64,000 bases of DNA from Marmoricola sp. (lineage in GTDB: Bacteria > Actinomycetota > Actinomycetes > Propionibacteriales > Nocardioidaceae), in the NCBI GenBank assembly GCA_025964775.1, contig JAOPYE010000012.1, positions 174,722-238,721 of the forward strand, read 5' to 3'. Below are positions 50,399-59,030 of this stretch, piece after piece. The stretch's first letter is position 1. Each line of letters starts with the position of its first letter. The translations under genes were made by a program, and so were the position numbers. The notes under the pieces were generated by a model, which was given only the letters and a program-made list of their open reading frames with translations, searched no databases and had not been told where the DNA came from.

Positions 50399-51226
50399 AT
50401 GGCGAACATCAAGGCGATCTACGAGCGACCCCTCCAGACCCTGGACCTCCTGGGCGAGGAGTTGGCGTTCTACATCCGTGCGCTGATCGCGACTCCCAGG
50501 TCGATCACCCGCTACCCCAAGGAGATCCTGCGGCTGCTGGCCGAGGTCACCCTCGGCAGCGGCGCGCTCGCGGTCATCGGCGGCACCGTCGGCGTGATCA
50601 CCGCGATGGCGTTCTTCACCGGCACCGAGGTCGGCCTGCAGGGCTACGCCTCGCTGAACCAGATCGGTACGGCGGCCTTCGCCGGCTTCGTCTCGGCGTA
50701 CTTCAACACCCGCGAGATCTCGCCGCTGATCGCCGGCATCGCGCTCGCCGCGACTGTCGGCTGCGGGTTCACCGCCCAGCTCGGTGCCATGCGGATCTCC
50801 GAGGAGGTCGACGCCCTCGAGGTGATGGCGATCCCGTCGATGCCGTTCCTGGTCACCACCCGGATCGTGGCAGGGCTCGTGGCGATCACGCCGCTGTACG
50901 TGATGGGCCTGCTGTCGTCGTACTTCGCGACCCGGCTGGTCGTCACCAAGTTCTTCGGCCAGAGCTCCGGCACGTACGACCACTACTTCAACCAGTTCCT
51001 GCCACCCCAGGACGTCCTGTGGTCCTTCGGCAAGGTGCTGATATTCGCCGTCGTCGTCATCCTGATCCACTGCTATCACGGCTACACAGCCAGCGGCGGA
51101 CCTGCCGGAGTGGGCGTGGCCGTGGGTCGTGCCGTGCGGACCTCGATCGTGGCCATCAACGTCATCGACCTGTTCCTGAGCATGGCGATCTGGGGCTCGA
51201 CCACCACGGTCAGGCTGGCGGGTTAG
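50399..51226 (+). CDS. MlaE/YrbE-family permease (YrbEB)
   Basis: This 275-residue second permease has the coupling motif EEVDALEVMAIPSMPFLVTTR and the STNGGPxGVG-like SGGPAGVGVAVGRAVRTS near the end. ATG 50399 follows the YrbEA stop by four bases. The order ATPase-YrbEA-YrbEB-six MCE proteins is the complete actinobacterial layout. Confidence 0.9.
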   Translation: MANIKAIYERPLQTLDLLGEELAFYIRALIATPRSITRYPKEILRLLAEVTLGSGALAVIGGTVGVITAMAFFTGTEVGLQGYASLNQIGTAAFAGFVSAYFNTREISPLIAGIALAATVGCGFTAQLGAMRISEEVDALEVMAIPSMPFLVTTRIVAGLVAITPLYVMGLLSSYFATRLVVTKFFGQSSGTYDHYFNQFLPPQDVLWSFGKVLIFAVVVILIHCYHGYTASGGPAGVGVAVGRAVRTSIVAINVIDLFLSMAIWGSTTTVRLAG

Positions 51227-51228
51227 GT

Positions 51229-52509
51229 ATGCGGAAGACACTACAAATTCGCCTTCTCGGCCTCCTCTTCATCGCGATGCTGGTCGGTGGCGTCTGGGTC
51301 GTGAACGCGGTCTTCACGCAGAAATTCCTCTCGTTCGACCACGTCACCCTCGAGACCGACACCATCGGCCTGCAGCTGCCCGCGCGCGCCGACATCAAGG
51401 TCCGCGGTGTGATCGTGGGCGAGGTCCTCAGCGCCAAGTCAGGGCCCGATGGCGCGATCCTGACGCTCGGGATCAAGCCCAACCAGATCACGTCGATCCC
51501 CGCCAACGTCACCGCCTCGATCCTGCCCAAGACACTCTTCGGTGAGAAGTTCGTCGAGCTGGACATCCCGCAGGGCACCGACCCGCTGACGGCGCCGTCG
51601 CTCAAGCAGGGCGACACGATCACGCAGACGAAGCTCCCGATCGAGGTCGAGCGCGTCCTGAACGACATCTACCCGCTGCTGCGCACGGTCCAGCCGGCCG
51701 AGCTCAACTACACGCTGAACGCGCTCGCCGACTCGCTCGACGGTCGCGGTGCAGCGCTGGGCCAGAGCATCGACACGTTGAACAGCTACCTCGAGCGGAT
51801 CAACCCGCAGGTGCCGGCGTTCATGAACGACATCCGCCTGCTCTCGCAGGTGAGCGGCACGTATGCCAGCGTCGCGCCGCAGATCGCCGACACGCTGCGC
51901 AACTTCACGACGACCGGCAAGACCCTGCTCTCGCGCCAGGTCAAGCTGCACGCGTTCCTGACCGACTTCAGCGCCTTCTCGAACACCGCGAAGTCGTTCC
52001 TGGACGCCAACGGGGACAACATCGTGCGGCTCGGCGCGCTCTCCGCCCCGCAGACACAGCTGCTCAACCGGTACTCCGCTGAGTTCCCGTGCCTGCTCAA
52101 CGGACTGGTCAGCCAGGCCCCGATGCTGGCCAGCACCTTCCGTGGCTTCGTCTTCCACATCGACCTGGTCACCCTGCCGCGCCAGCCGCGCGGTTACGGG
52201 CCCGGTGACCACCAGGTGTACGGGGCGGACAACGGCCCGAACTGCGCCGGCCTGCCGCACCCGCCGATCCCGTACACGCACATCCCGAACTTCAACGACG
52301 GTGTGAACAACCTCGGGCGCGGTGACGGCCAGCGGGTCGCGCCGAACCTCGACGGTTCGAGCACCAACGCCGCCGCCTACGACAGCCAGAAGGCCTTCTT
52401 CGATGCACTCACCGCTCCGGTGATGGGAGTTCCCGAGAGCCAGGTCCCCGACCTGACGACGCTCCTCTTCGGTCCGCTCGCTGCCGGGACGGAGGTGAAC
52501 GTCGGATGA
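51229..52509 (+). CDS. MCE family protein 1 (MceA-position)
   Basis: This 426-residue protein has an N-terminal transmembrane helix (RLLGLLFIAMLVGGVWVV), an MCE domain at about 40-115 (LPARADIKVRGVIVGEV, with LFGEKFVELD), a long helical tunnel region (about 130-290) and a C-terminal Pro/Gly-rich tail with Cys residues. Six such proteins form the periplasmic tube that carries lipid to the permease. Two bases separate it from YrbEB, and its stop overlaps the next ATG. Confidence 0.85.
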   Translation: MRKTLQIRLLGLLFIAMLVGGVWVVNAVFTQKFLSFDHVTLETDTIGLQLPARADIKVRGVIVGEVLSAKSGPDGAILTLGIKPNQITSIPANVTASILPKTLFGEKFVELDIPQGTDPLTAPSLKQGDTITQTKLPIEVERVLNDIYPLLRTVQPAELNYTLNALADSLDGRGAALGQSIDTLNSYLERINPQVPAFMNDIRLLSQVSGTYASVAPQIADTLRNFTTTGKTLLSRQVKLHAFLTDFSAFSNTAKSFLDANGDNIVRLGALSAPQTQLLNRYSAEFPCLLNGLVSQAPMLASTFRGFVFHIDLVTLPRQPRGYGPGDHQVYGADNGPNCAGLPHPPIPYTHIPNFNDGVNNLGRGDGQRVAPNLDGSSTNAAAYDSQKAFFDALTAPVMGVPESQVPDLTTLLFGPLAAGTEVNVG

Positions 52510-53546
52510 AGATGCTCGACAAGCGCACCCGCGGCGACCTGATCAAGCTGGTCACGTTCATCATCATCACCTCGTTCGCGACCGGCGTCCTGGTGGTCCT
52601 GATCGGCAACCTCGACTTCGAGAAGACGCAGTCGTACAAGGCGATCTTCAGCGACGCGACCGGACTGGTGAAGGGCGACGACATCCGTGTTGCCGGCGTC
52701 AAGGTCGGCAGCGTGAAGAACATCCAGATCTACGACCGCGACAAGGCCGAGGTCACCTTCACGGTGCGCGTCGCCACCCCGGTCACGAAGAGCTCGACCG
52801 TGACCATCCGGTACCGCAACCTGGTCGGTCAGCGGTACATCTCGGTGACCCAGGGCGTCGGCGACATCACGCCGCTGCGAGCCGGCGCGGTGATCCCGGA
52901 GAACCACACCCAGCCTGCGCTCGACCTGACCGTGCTGTTCAACGGCTTCAAGCCGCTGTTCGCAGCGCTGAGCCCGACCGACGTCAACAAGCTCAGCTAC
53001 GAGATCATCCAGGTCTTCCAGGGTGAGGGCGGCAACCTTGAGGGCCTGCTGCAGAGCACCGGATCGGTCACCAACACCCTGGCCGACCGCGACCAGCTCA
53101 TCGGTGATGTGATCACGAACCTCAACGTGGTCCTCAAGACGGTCGGTGACCGCGACGGCGAGCTGTCCAACTTGATCGTCCAGCTGCAGAGCTTCGTGGG
53201 TGGCCTGACGCAGGACAAGGACGCGATCCTCAACTCCCTCGACGCCGTCTCCAACCTCGCGCAGCAGACGGCTGACATCACCACCGGCATCAGTCCCGGC
53301 CTGGTCGCCAGCATCAAGAGCCTGCGTACGGTCGCCACGAACCTGAACAAGGGTCGCGACGAGATCGACCGGGCGCTGCAGATCCTGCCGATCAAGCTGA
53401 CCAAGATCGGTCGTACGGCGATCTACGGCTCGTTCTTCAACTTCTACCTGTGCGAGTTCCAGGCGAAGGTGGTCCTGCCGACCGGTGTCGTCAAGGTGCC
53501 GTACGAGGTCTACCCAGGTGGAAACGGGAGGTGCAACCTCTCATGA
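52506..53546 (+). CDS. MCE family protein 2 (MceB-position)
   Basis: This 346-residue protein has an N-terminal membrane helix (LIKLVTFIIITSFATGVLVV), an MCE domain with DATGLVKGDDIRVAGVKVG and NLVGQRYISV, and a helical tunnel-forming region to about 310. It ends with the short FNFYLCEFQAKVVLP tail typical of MceB, MceC and MceD types. ATG 52506 overlaps the preceding stop. An unusual 79-base gap follows before the next gene. Confidence 0.85.
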   Translation: MKMLDKRTRGDLIKLVTFIIITSFATGVLVVLIGNLDFEKTQSYKAIFSDATGLVKGDDIRVAGVKVGSVKNIQIYDRDKAEVTFTVRVATPVTKSSTVTIRYRNLVGQRYISVTQGVGDITPLRAGAVIPENHTQPALDLTVLFNGFKPLFAALSPTDVNKLSYEIIQVFQGEGGNLEGLLQSTGSVTNTLADRDQLIGDVITNLNVVLKTVGDRDGELSNLIVQLQSFVGGLTQDKDAILNSLDAVSNLAQQTADITTGISPGLVASIKSLRTVATNLNKGRDEIDRALQILPIKLTKIGRTAIYGSFFNFYLCEFQAKVVLPTGVVKVPYEVYPGGNGRCNLS

Positions 53547-53586
53547 CGAGTGAGCGAAGCGAGCGAGAAATCAAGCACCGTGCCCC

Positions 53587-53637
53587 CGGTTTGCTCTGGC
53601 TGCCCGATGCGAAGCGAGGGCGGGCATGAGCAAACCG
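53587..53637 (+). repeat. Hairpin enclosing the start codon of the third MCE gene
   Basis: CGGTTTGCTC (53587-53596) pairs perfectly with GAGCAAACCG (53628-53637), and TGCCCG (53601-53606) with CGGGCA (53621-53626). The ATG (53626-53628) lies between the two 3' arms. The 5' part of the same gap holds GTGAGCGAAGCGAGCGAG, another low-complexity repeat type of this kind of genome. Confidence 0.7.
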
Positions 53638-54600
53638 TTCCGCGAGCGCAATCCCGTGACGATCGGCGCGATCAGCATCCTGGCGATCATCGGCCTGATC
53701 CTGGTCGCCTTCAAGGCGGACTCGCTGCCGTTCATCGGCGGCGGCGACACGTACCACGCCGCGTTCACCGACTCCTCCGGGCTGAAGGTCAACGACGAGG
53801 TCCGGATCGCCGGCGTCCGCGTCGGCAAGGTCACCTCGGTCGACCTCCAGGGCGACCACGTCGAGGTCACCTTCAAGATCAAGACCAGCTCGGGCTTCGG
53901 GACCCGGACCGGCGCCGAGATCAAGGTCAAGACCCTCCTCGGCGCCATGTTCCTGGCGCTCGATCCCGCGGGTTCAGGGCAGCTCCCGACGGGTTCGACC
54001 ATCCCGGAGTCGCGCACCAAGTCGGCCTATGACGTGGTCACCGCGTTCTCCGGCCTGGCCAGTCGTGCCGAGAAGATCAACCTCGACCAGCTGGCGACGT
54101 CGCTGAACACGCTGGCAGCAGCGACCGCGAACACCCCGGATGCCTTGAAGAGCACGTTGCACGGGCTCTCGGCACTCTCGGCGAACGTCGCGGCGCGCGA
54201 CGCCCAGGTCAACACCCTGCTGACGAACCTCAGGAAGGTTTCCGGCGTGCTGGCCACCCGTGACGGCGACATCGTCAGCCTGATGAAGCAGAGCGACGTC
54301 CTGCTGACAGCCGTCGTCGGTCGTCGCGAGGCCGTCCACCGCCTGCTCGTCTCCACCAGTCAGCTCTCCCTCCAGCTGACCTCGCTCGTCCAGCAGTCCC
54401 GCGGTGACCTGAAGCCGGCGCTGGCCAACCTCGAAGGCGTGGTCGCCGTCCTGCGCAAGAACCAGAGCAACCTCGACAACTCGCTGCGTCTGCTGGCCCC
54501 GTTCTACCGGGTCTTCACCAACACGCTCGGCAGCGGACCGTGGTTCGACACCTGGATCTCCAACCTGCCTCCGGGCCCGTCGCTGGGGGTGGGGCAGTGA
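53626..54600 (+). CDS. MCE family protein 3 (MceC-position)
   Basis: This 324-residue protein has one N-terminal membrane helix (VTIGAISILAIIGLILVAF), an MCE domain with SSGLKVNDEVRIAGVRVGKV and TLLGAMFLALDP, then a helical tunnel region, ending with FYRVFTNTLGSGPWFDTWI. The ATG 53626 is inside a strong hairpin and no good ribosome site precedes it apart from GCGAGGGCGG. Its stop overlaps the next GTG. Confidence 0.85.
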   Translation: MSKPFRERNPVTIGAISILAIIGLILVAFKADSLPFIGGGDTYHAAFTDSSGLKVNDEVRIAGVRVGKVTSVDLQGDHVEVTFKIKTSSGFGTRTGAEIKVKTLLGAMFLALDPAGSGQLPTGSTIPESRTKSAYDVVTAFSGLASRAEKINLDQLATSLNTLAAATANTPDALKSTLHGLSALSANVAARDAQVNTLLTNLRKVSGVLATRDGDIVSLMKQSDVLLTAVVGRREAVHRLLVSTSQLSLQLTSLVQQSRGDLKPALANLEGVVAVLRKNQSNLDNSLRLLAPFYRVFTNTLGSGPWFDTWISNLPPGPSLGVGQ

Positions 54601-55757
54601 AGTTCCTCCGCTCGGTGAACCCCGCCGTCGCCGTGGTCGCGGTGGTGGCCCTGATCGCCGCCGCGCTGCTTCTCCTGCTCCCCGGAGGCGGCGAGACGCA
54701 CGTGACCGCCGACTTCCCGCGCGCACTCTCGCTCTACAAGGGCTCGGACGTGCGGATCCTCGGGGTCTCGGTCGGCAAGGTCGACGACGTGACACCGAAC
54801 GGCACCGACGTCGTGGTCAAGTTCCACTACGACAGCAAGTACAAGGTGCCGGCCAACGCCAAGGCGGTCGTCATCTCGCCCTCGATCGTCGGCGACCGTT
54901 TCATCCAGCTGACCCCGGTCTACCGCTCCGGCCCCGCGATGAAGGACAACGCGACACTCGGTCTGGACCGGACCGCCACTCCGCTCGAGCTCGACGAGAT
55001 CTTCGGGTCCATCGACGACCTGACCAAGGCCCTCGGCCCCCAAGGCGTCAACAAGCCCGATGCGACCGGCACCGGAGCGCTGACGCGACTGCTCGACTCG
55101 ACCGCCAAGAACTTCGGCGGCCAGGGCGTGCAGTTCAACCAGACCCTGCAGAACCTGAGCAAGTTGACCAAGACGCTGGCCGACAACAAGGACCAGCTCT
55201 TCGGCACGGTCTCCGAGGTCGAGACGTTCACCCAGGCACTGGCGGCCAACGACACCACGGTCCGCAAGTTCAACGACTCGCTCGCTGCCGGTGCAGGCCT
55301 GCTCGCTGCCGAGCGCACCGACCTGGCCGCCGTACTCCAGAACCTGTCGGTCGCGATGACCCAGATCCGCAGCTTCGTGGCTGACAACAAGCAAGCGCTG
55401 TCGGTCAACATCAAGGGTCTCAACCGGGTCTCGCAGGCCTTCGCGAAGAACCGGGACGCCCTCGACGAGTCGCTCAAGGACGCACCTGAGGCGCTGAACA
55501 ACCTCGCGCTGGCCTACGACGGCAACGCCGGGACGCTCGACACCCGGGCCGCGATCGGCGAGACGGCCAACGAGCTGGTCAGCAACCCGAAGGTCGTTCT
55601 CTGCGCCCTCGTGCCCGACGCCTGCGGCCCGCTCACCTCGATCCTCGGGGTGCTCGGACTCGGCCGGCCGGCAGCGCTCAGCCCGAACCCGAGCACCACG
55701 GTCACGACGGTGGAACCGATCGACCGGAGCCTCGGCGGACTGGTGGAGGTGAACTGA
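54597..55757 (+). CDS. MCE family protein 4 (MceD-position)
   Basis: This 386-residue MCE protein has a membrane helix at AVAVVAVVALIAAALLLLLP. Its MCE domain has YKGSDVRILGVSVGKVDDV and the SPSIVGDRFIQLTPVY strand, with a long helical domain and a C-terminal Cys pair (VVLCALVPDACG). GTG 54597 overlaps the previous stop (GTGA). The stop overlaps the next ATG. Confidence 0.85.
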   Translation: MKFLRSVNPAVAVVAVVALIAAALLLLLPGGGETHVTADFPRALSLYKGSDVRILGVSVGKVDDVTPNGTDVVVKFHYDSKYKVPANAKAVVISPSIVGDRFIQLTPVYRSGPAMKDNATLGLDRTATPLELDEIFGSIDDLTKALGPQGVNKPDATGTGALTRLLDSTAKNFGGQGVQFNQTLQNLSKLTKTLADNKDQLFGTVSEVETFTQALAANDTTVRKFNDSLAAGAGLLAAERTDLAAVLQNLSVAMTQIRSFVADNKQALSVNIKGLNRVSQAFAKNRDALDESLKDAPEALNNLALAYDGNAGTLDTRAAIGETANELVSNPKVVLCALVPDACGPLTSILGVLGLGRPAALSPNPSTTVTTVEPIDRSLGGLVEVN

Positions 55758-57181
55758 TGAAGGCCTTCCTCAGCCTGCGCTTCCGGGCCCTCGCGGTCAT
55801 CGGGTGCATCGTCGGCGCGCTGACGCTCAGCAGCTGCTCGATCTACGACGTCCAGCTCCCGGGTGGCCCGAACGTCGGCAGCAACCCGATCAAGGTGCAC
55901 ATCCTCTTCCGGGACGTGCTGGACCTGGTCCCGCAGTCGACGGTCAAGGTCGACGACGTGACCGTCGGCAAGGTCACCACGATCAACCTCAAGGGCTACA
56001 TCGCCGATGTGACCGTCGAGCTCCCGAACACGGTCGACCTGCCGGCCAACGCCCAGGCGGAGATCCGTCAGACCAGCCTGCTCGGTGAGAAGTTCGTGTC
56101 GTTGAGCAAGCCGACCAACCCGGTCGGCAAGCTCCGCAGCGGCGACGTGATCGGCCTGAACAACTCCGGTCGCAATCCGGAGATCGAAGAAGTCTTCGGC
56201 GCGCTCGCGCTGCTCCTCAACGGCGGCGGCGTCGGTCAGCTCAAGACCATCGCGGACCAGCTGAACCTGGCGTTCGGCGGCCGCGAGCCCGAGGTCCGCT
56301 CGATCCTCACGCAGCTGCGCAGCTTCGCCAGCCAGCTCGACGCCAACAAGGGCTCGATCGTGACCGCGCTCCAGAACGTCGACAACCTCGCCGCCGAGCT
56401 GCGACGCCAGGACGGGACGATCAAGTCAGCGCTCGACAACCTGCCCGCAGCGATCGCGTCGGTCAACGGCCAGCGCAAGGACCTGGTCAACGTCCTGGAG
56501 GCGCTCGCCAGGCTGAGCTCGGTCGGCGTCCGGGTGATCGAGGCCTCGAAGGCGACGACGATCAACACCCTGGACAACCTGGCACCGATCCTGGCGGCAC
56601 TGGGCCGGGCCGGCCAGGACTTCCCGAAGTCACTGCAGGTCGCGCTGACCTACCCGTTCATCGACGAGGCCGTCGGTCGCTCCCCCGTAGTGGCCCGCAA
56701 CCTGCACATGGGTGACTTCACGAACCTGTCGATCAACTTGTCCCTCGACCTGTTCAACCTCCCGAACATCCCCGGTCTGGCTCCGGGCGTCAGCCTGGCC
56801 GATCTGCTCGCCACGTGCTCGAAGTCGCCGCTCGGTGCCGTGTGCGACTCGCTCAAGGGCCTGCTGTCGGGCACCCAGCTCCAGCAGCTGTGCGGTCTCA
56901 TCGCAGCGTTGTGCAACGGGACCAAGGGCAACGGCGGCGGCGGGCTTCCGATCCCGGGGATCGGCAACCTGACCGGCACCGTCCTGCAGCCGGGCAACGG
57001 CGCCACGACACCGAGCAACCAGCTCGGCGCGCTCCTGGGCGGTCTGTTCGGAGGACTCGGCAGGACAGCTCCCGGGGCGGCGTACGACCCGAGGGCTCCA
57101 CAGGATCCGTTCCTGCTCACCGGTACCGGGTACGACCCGGGCGTGGGCACGTTGCTGCTGCAGGGGGTGGCCGTCAAGTGA
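55757..57181 (+). CDS. MCE family lipoprotein 5 (MceE/LprK-position)
   Basis: This 474-residue MCE protein is anchored as a lipoprotein: the signal ALAVIGCIVGALTLSSC ends in the lipobox LSSC. The fifth MCE protein of actinobacterial operons is normally the lipoprotein, so the order is standard. Its MCE domain has PQSTVKVDDVTVGKVTTI and TSLLGEKFVSLSKP. The C-terminal 120 residues are Gly/Pro/Leu-rich with four Cys (LATCSKSPLGAVCDSLKG, then CGLIAALC), probably disulfide-bonded. Confidence 0.85.
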   Translation: MKAFLSLRFRALAVIGCIVGALTLSSCSIYDVQLPGGPNVGSNPIKVHILFRDVLDLVPQSTVKVDDVTVGKVTTINLKGYIADVTVELPNTVDLPANAQAEIRQTSLLGEKFVSLSKPTNPVGKLRSGDVIGLNNSGRNPEIEEVFGALALLLNGGGVGQLKTIADQLNLAFGGREPEVRSILTQLRSFASQLDANKGSIVTALQNVDNLAAELRRQDGTIKSALDNLPAAIASVNGQRKDLVNVLEALARLSSVGVRVIEASKATTINTLDNLAPILAALGRAGQDFPKSLQVALTYPFIDEAVGRSPVVARNLHMGDFTNLSINLSLDLFNLPNIPGLAPGVSLADLLATCSKSPLGAVCDSLKGLLSGTQLQQLCGLIAALCNGTKGNGGGGLPIPGIGNLTGTVLQPGNGATTPSNQLGALLGGLFGGLGRTAPGAAYDPRAPQDPFLLTGTGYDPGVGTLLLQGVAVK

Positions 57182-58470
57182 TCACCTCGCGGACCAAGAA
57201 GCAGTTGCTCGCGTTCGTCTTCATCACGCTCGTGGGTGTCTCGTATGTCGGTGCGCGCTACGCGCGACTCGACCGGCTCGTCTACGACTCGTCGTACAAG
57301 GTCAATGCCGAGTTCAGGGACTCGGGCGGCATCTTCGTCGGCTCCGAGGTCACCTACCGCGGCGTCGGCATCGGCCAGGTCTCCGACATGCATCTGACCA
57401 AGCAGGGCGTCGACGTGGTGCTGGACATCGGCAACAGCTACGACAAGATCCCGGCGAACACGATCGCCCTGGTCGCCAACAAGTCCGCGGTCGGTGAGCA
57501 GTACCTCGACCTGGAACCCAGGACCAACAGCGGCCCCTACCTGAAGGACGGCTCGCAGATCCAGCCGGCCGACACCGAGATCCCGGTCTCGACCACGGCA
57601 TTCCTCACCGACGTCGACCAGCTGGTCAACTCCGTGCCGCAGGACCAGCTCCGCACTGTCGTCTCCGACCTCGGGGCTGCCTTCCAGGGCACGGGTGCCG
57701 CGCTCGGCCAGATCATCGACACATCGGACTCGTTCATCAAGACCGCGAACGACAACTTCAACGTGACCACCGCGCTGATCAAGGACGGTGCCACCGTGCT
57801 GCAGACCCAGGCCGACAAGGGTTCGGCGATCCAGAGCTTCGCCCGGGACCTGTCGCTGTTCAGCGGCACCCTGGCTGCCAACGACACTGCGCTGCGGGCC
57901 CTGATCGACAACGGCTCGGCGACCGCGAACGAGCTGCGGACCTTCCTGGTCGACAACGGGGTCGACCTCGGCGGCCTGATCAACAACCTGGTGACCACCG
58001 GGTCGGTGATCAGCAAGCACCTGCCGGGCGTCCGCCAGATCCTTGTCCTGTACCCGTACCTGGTCGCCGGAGCGTTCTCCGTGGTCGCGAAGAACGCCGA
58101 CGGTTACAACGCACGCTTCGGCCTGGTCCTGACCCAGAACCCGACCGTGTGCTCGGCGGGCTACGACGTCAAGCAGCGGCGCTCGCCGACCGACACGTCG
58201 AACAAGGCGATGGACATGACGGCGCACTGCTCGGAGTCCGCCGCGCAGGGCAACGCCCGCGGATCCCAGAACGCGCCAAGGGTCGGAGCCAACTACGGGC
58301 CGGCCTCCACCGCGGCCTCGAACCCTTCGGTCGCCACGTACGATCTGGACACGGGCAAGCTGACCTGGAACGACCAGGTCACGCCCAGCAACGTCGTCTA
58401 CGACGGCGGCGCAGCCCAGATGTACGGGGAGGACTCGTGGAAATCTCTGCTTCTCCAGCCGGCGATGTGA
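57178..58470 (+). CDS. MCE family protein 6 (MceF-position)
   Basis: This 430-residue MCE protein has a membrane helix (QLLAFVFITLVGVSYVGA), an MCE domain with SGGIFVGSEVTYRGVGIGQV and NKSAVGEQYLDLEP, a helical region, and a Ser/Asn-rich tail containing two Cys (VCSAGY, HCSES). GTG 57178 overlaps the previous stop. It completes the set of six MCE proteins. Confidence 0.85.
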   Translation: MITSRTKKQLLAFVFITLVGVSYVGARYARLDRLVYDSSYKVNAEFRDSGGIFVGSEVTYRGVGIGQVSDMHLTKQGVDVVLDIGNSYDKIPANTIALVANKSAVGEQYLDLEPRTNSGPYLKDGSQIQPADTEIPVSTTAFLTDVDQLVNSVPQDQLRTVVSDLGAAFQGTGAALGQIIDTSDSFIKTANDNFNVTTALIKDGATVLQTQADKGSAIQSFARDLSLFSGTLAANDTALRALIDNGSATANELRTFLVDNGVDLGGLINNLVTTGSVISKHLPGVRQILVLYPYLVAGAFSVVAKNADGYNARFGLVLTQNPTVCSAGYDVKQRRSPTDTSNKAMDMTAHCSESAAQGNARGSQNAPRVGANYGPASTAASNPSVATYDLDTGKLTWNDQVTPSNVVYDGGAAQMYGEDSWKSLLLQPAM

Positions 58471-58477
58471 TCGTCTG

Positions 58478-59020
58478 ATGCAGCAAGCTTCCGGCACGGG
58501 CCGGCGTTCGGGCGTGCTCGTCGTCGGTGCAGTCGCGGTGGTGGTCCTGGTCCTCGGCATCGCGGCGTCGGGGATCCTGGCGTACCGCTCGGCACACCTG
58601 ACCACCTCCCCGTTCTCCTTCTCCAACAGCGGCAGCCCGATCCCGTCCGACACCGATCGCCACCTGGTGATCGGCGTCGCCGAGCAGTTCGCGCTGCGGA
58701 TGGACGCGGTGAGCGGCAAGGACCCCGGCACGTACGTCAAGCAGGTGTCCCAACTGCTGACGACCAAGCAGAAGACGAAGTTCACCGCCGAATTCGCCCA
58801 GTTCCAGAAGGTCGGGGTGGACCCCACGCTCAAGGGCACCGGCACGGTTCTCTCGTACGGGATCGCCGACATGGACAACGACAGTGCCACGGTCCTGGTC
58901 GCGCACGATGCCTCCGTGGTCTCGTCGGCCGGGACCACCCAGCGGCACTACCGCTGGTCCGTCGTGCTGCGCAAGGTCGGCTCGAAGTGGCTCGTCGACG
59001 ACTTCACCCAGGTGAGCTGA
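58478..59020 (+). CDS. Mce-associated membrane protein
   Basis: This 180-residue protein has one N-terminal membrane helix (SGVLVVGAVAVVVLVLGIAA) and an extracytoplasmic alpha+beta domain ending RKVGSKWLVDDFTQVS. This is the SnoaL/NTF2-like fold typical of Mce-associated proteins that accompany MCE tubes. ATG 58478 is seven bases after the MceF stop. No ribosome site stands out, which suggests coupling. Confidence 0.75.
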   Translation: MQQASGTGRRSGVLVVGAVAVVVLVLGIAASGILAYRSAHLTTSPFSFSNSGSPIPSDTDRHLVIGVAEQFALRMDAVSGKDPGTYVKQVSQLLTTKQKTKFTAEFAQFQKVGVDPTLKGTGTVLSYGIADMDNDSATVLVAHDASVVSSAGTTQRHYRWSVVLRKVGSKWLVDDFTQVS

Positions 59021-59030
59021 GGGCTACGAA

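Noticed and set aside
53550..54032. Alternative frame starting in the MCE 2-3 gap
   Set aside because: The product is Arg/Pro/Gly-rich with no domain and overlaps the clear MCE protein in another frame.
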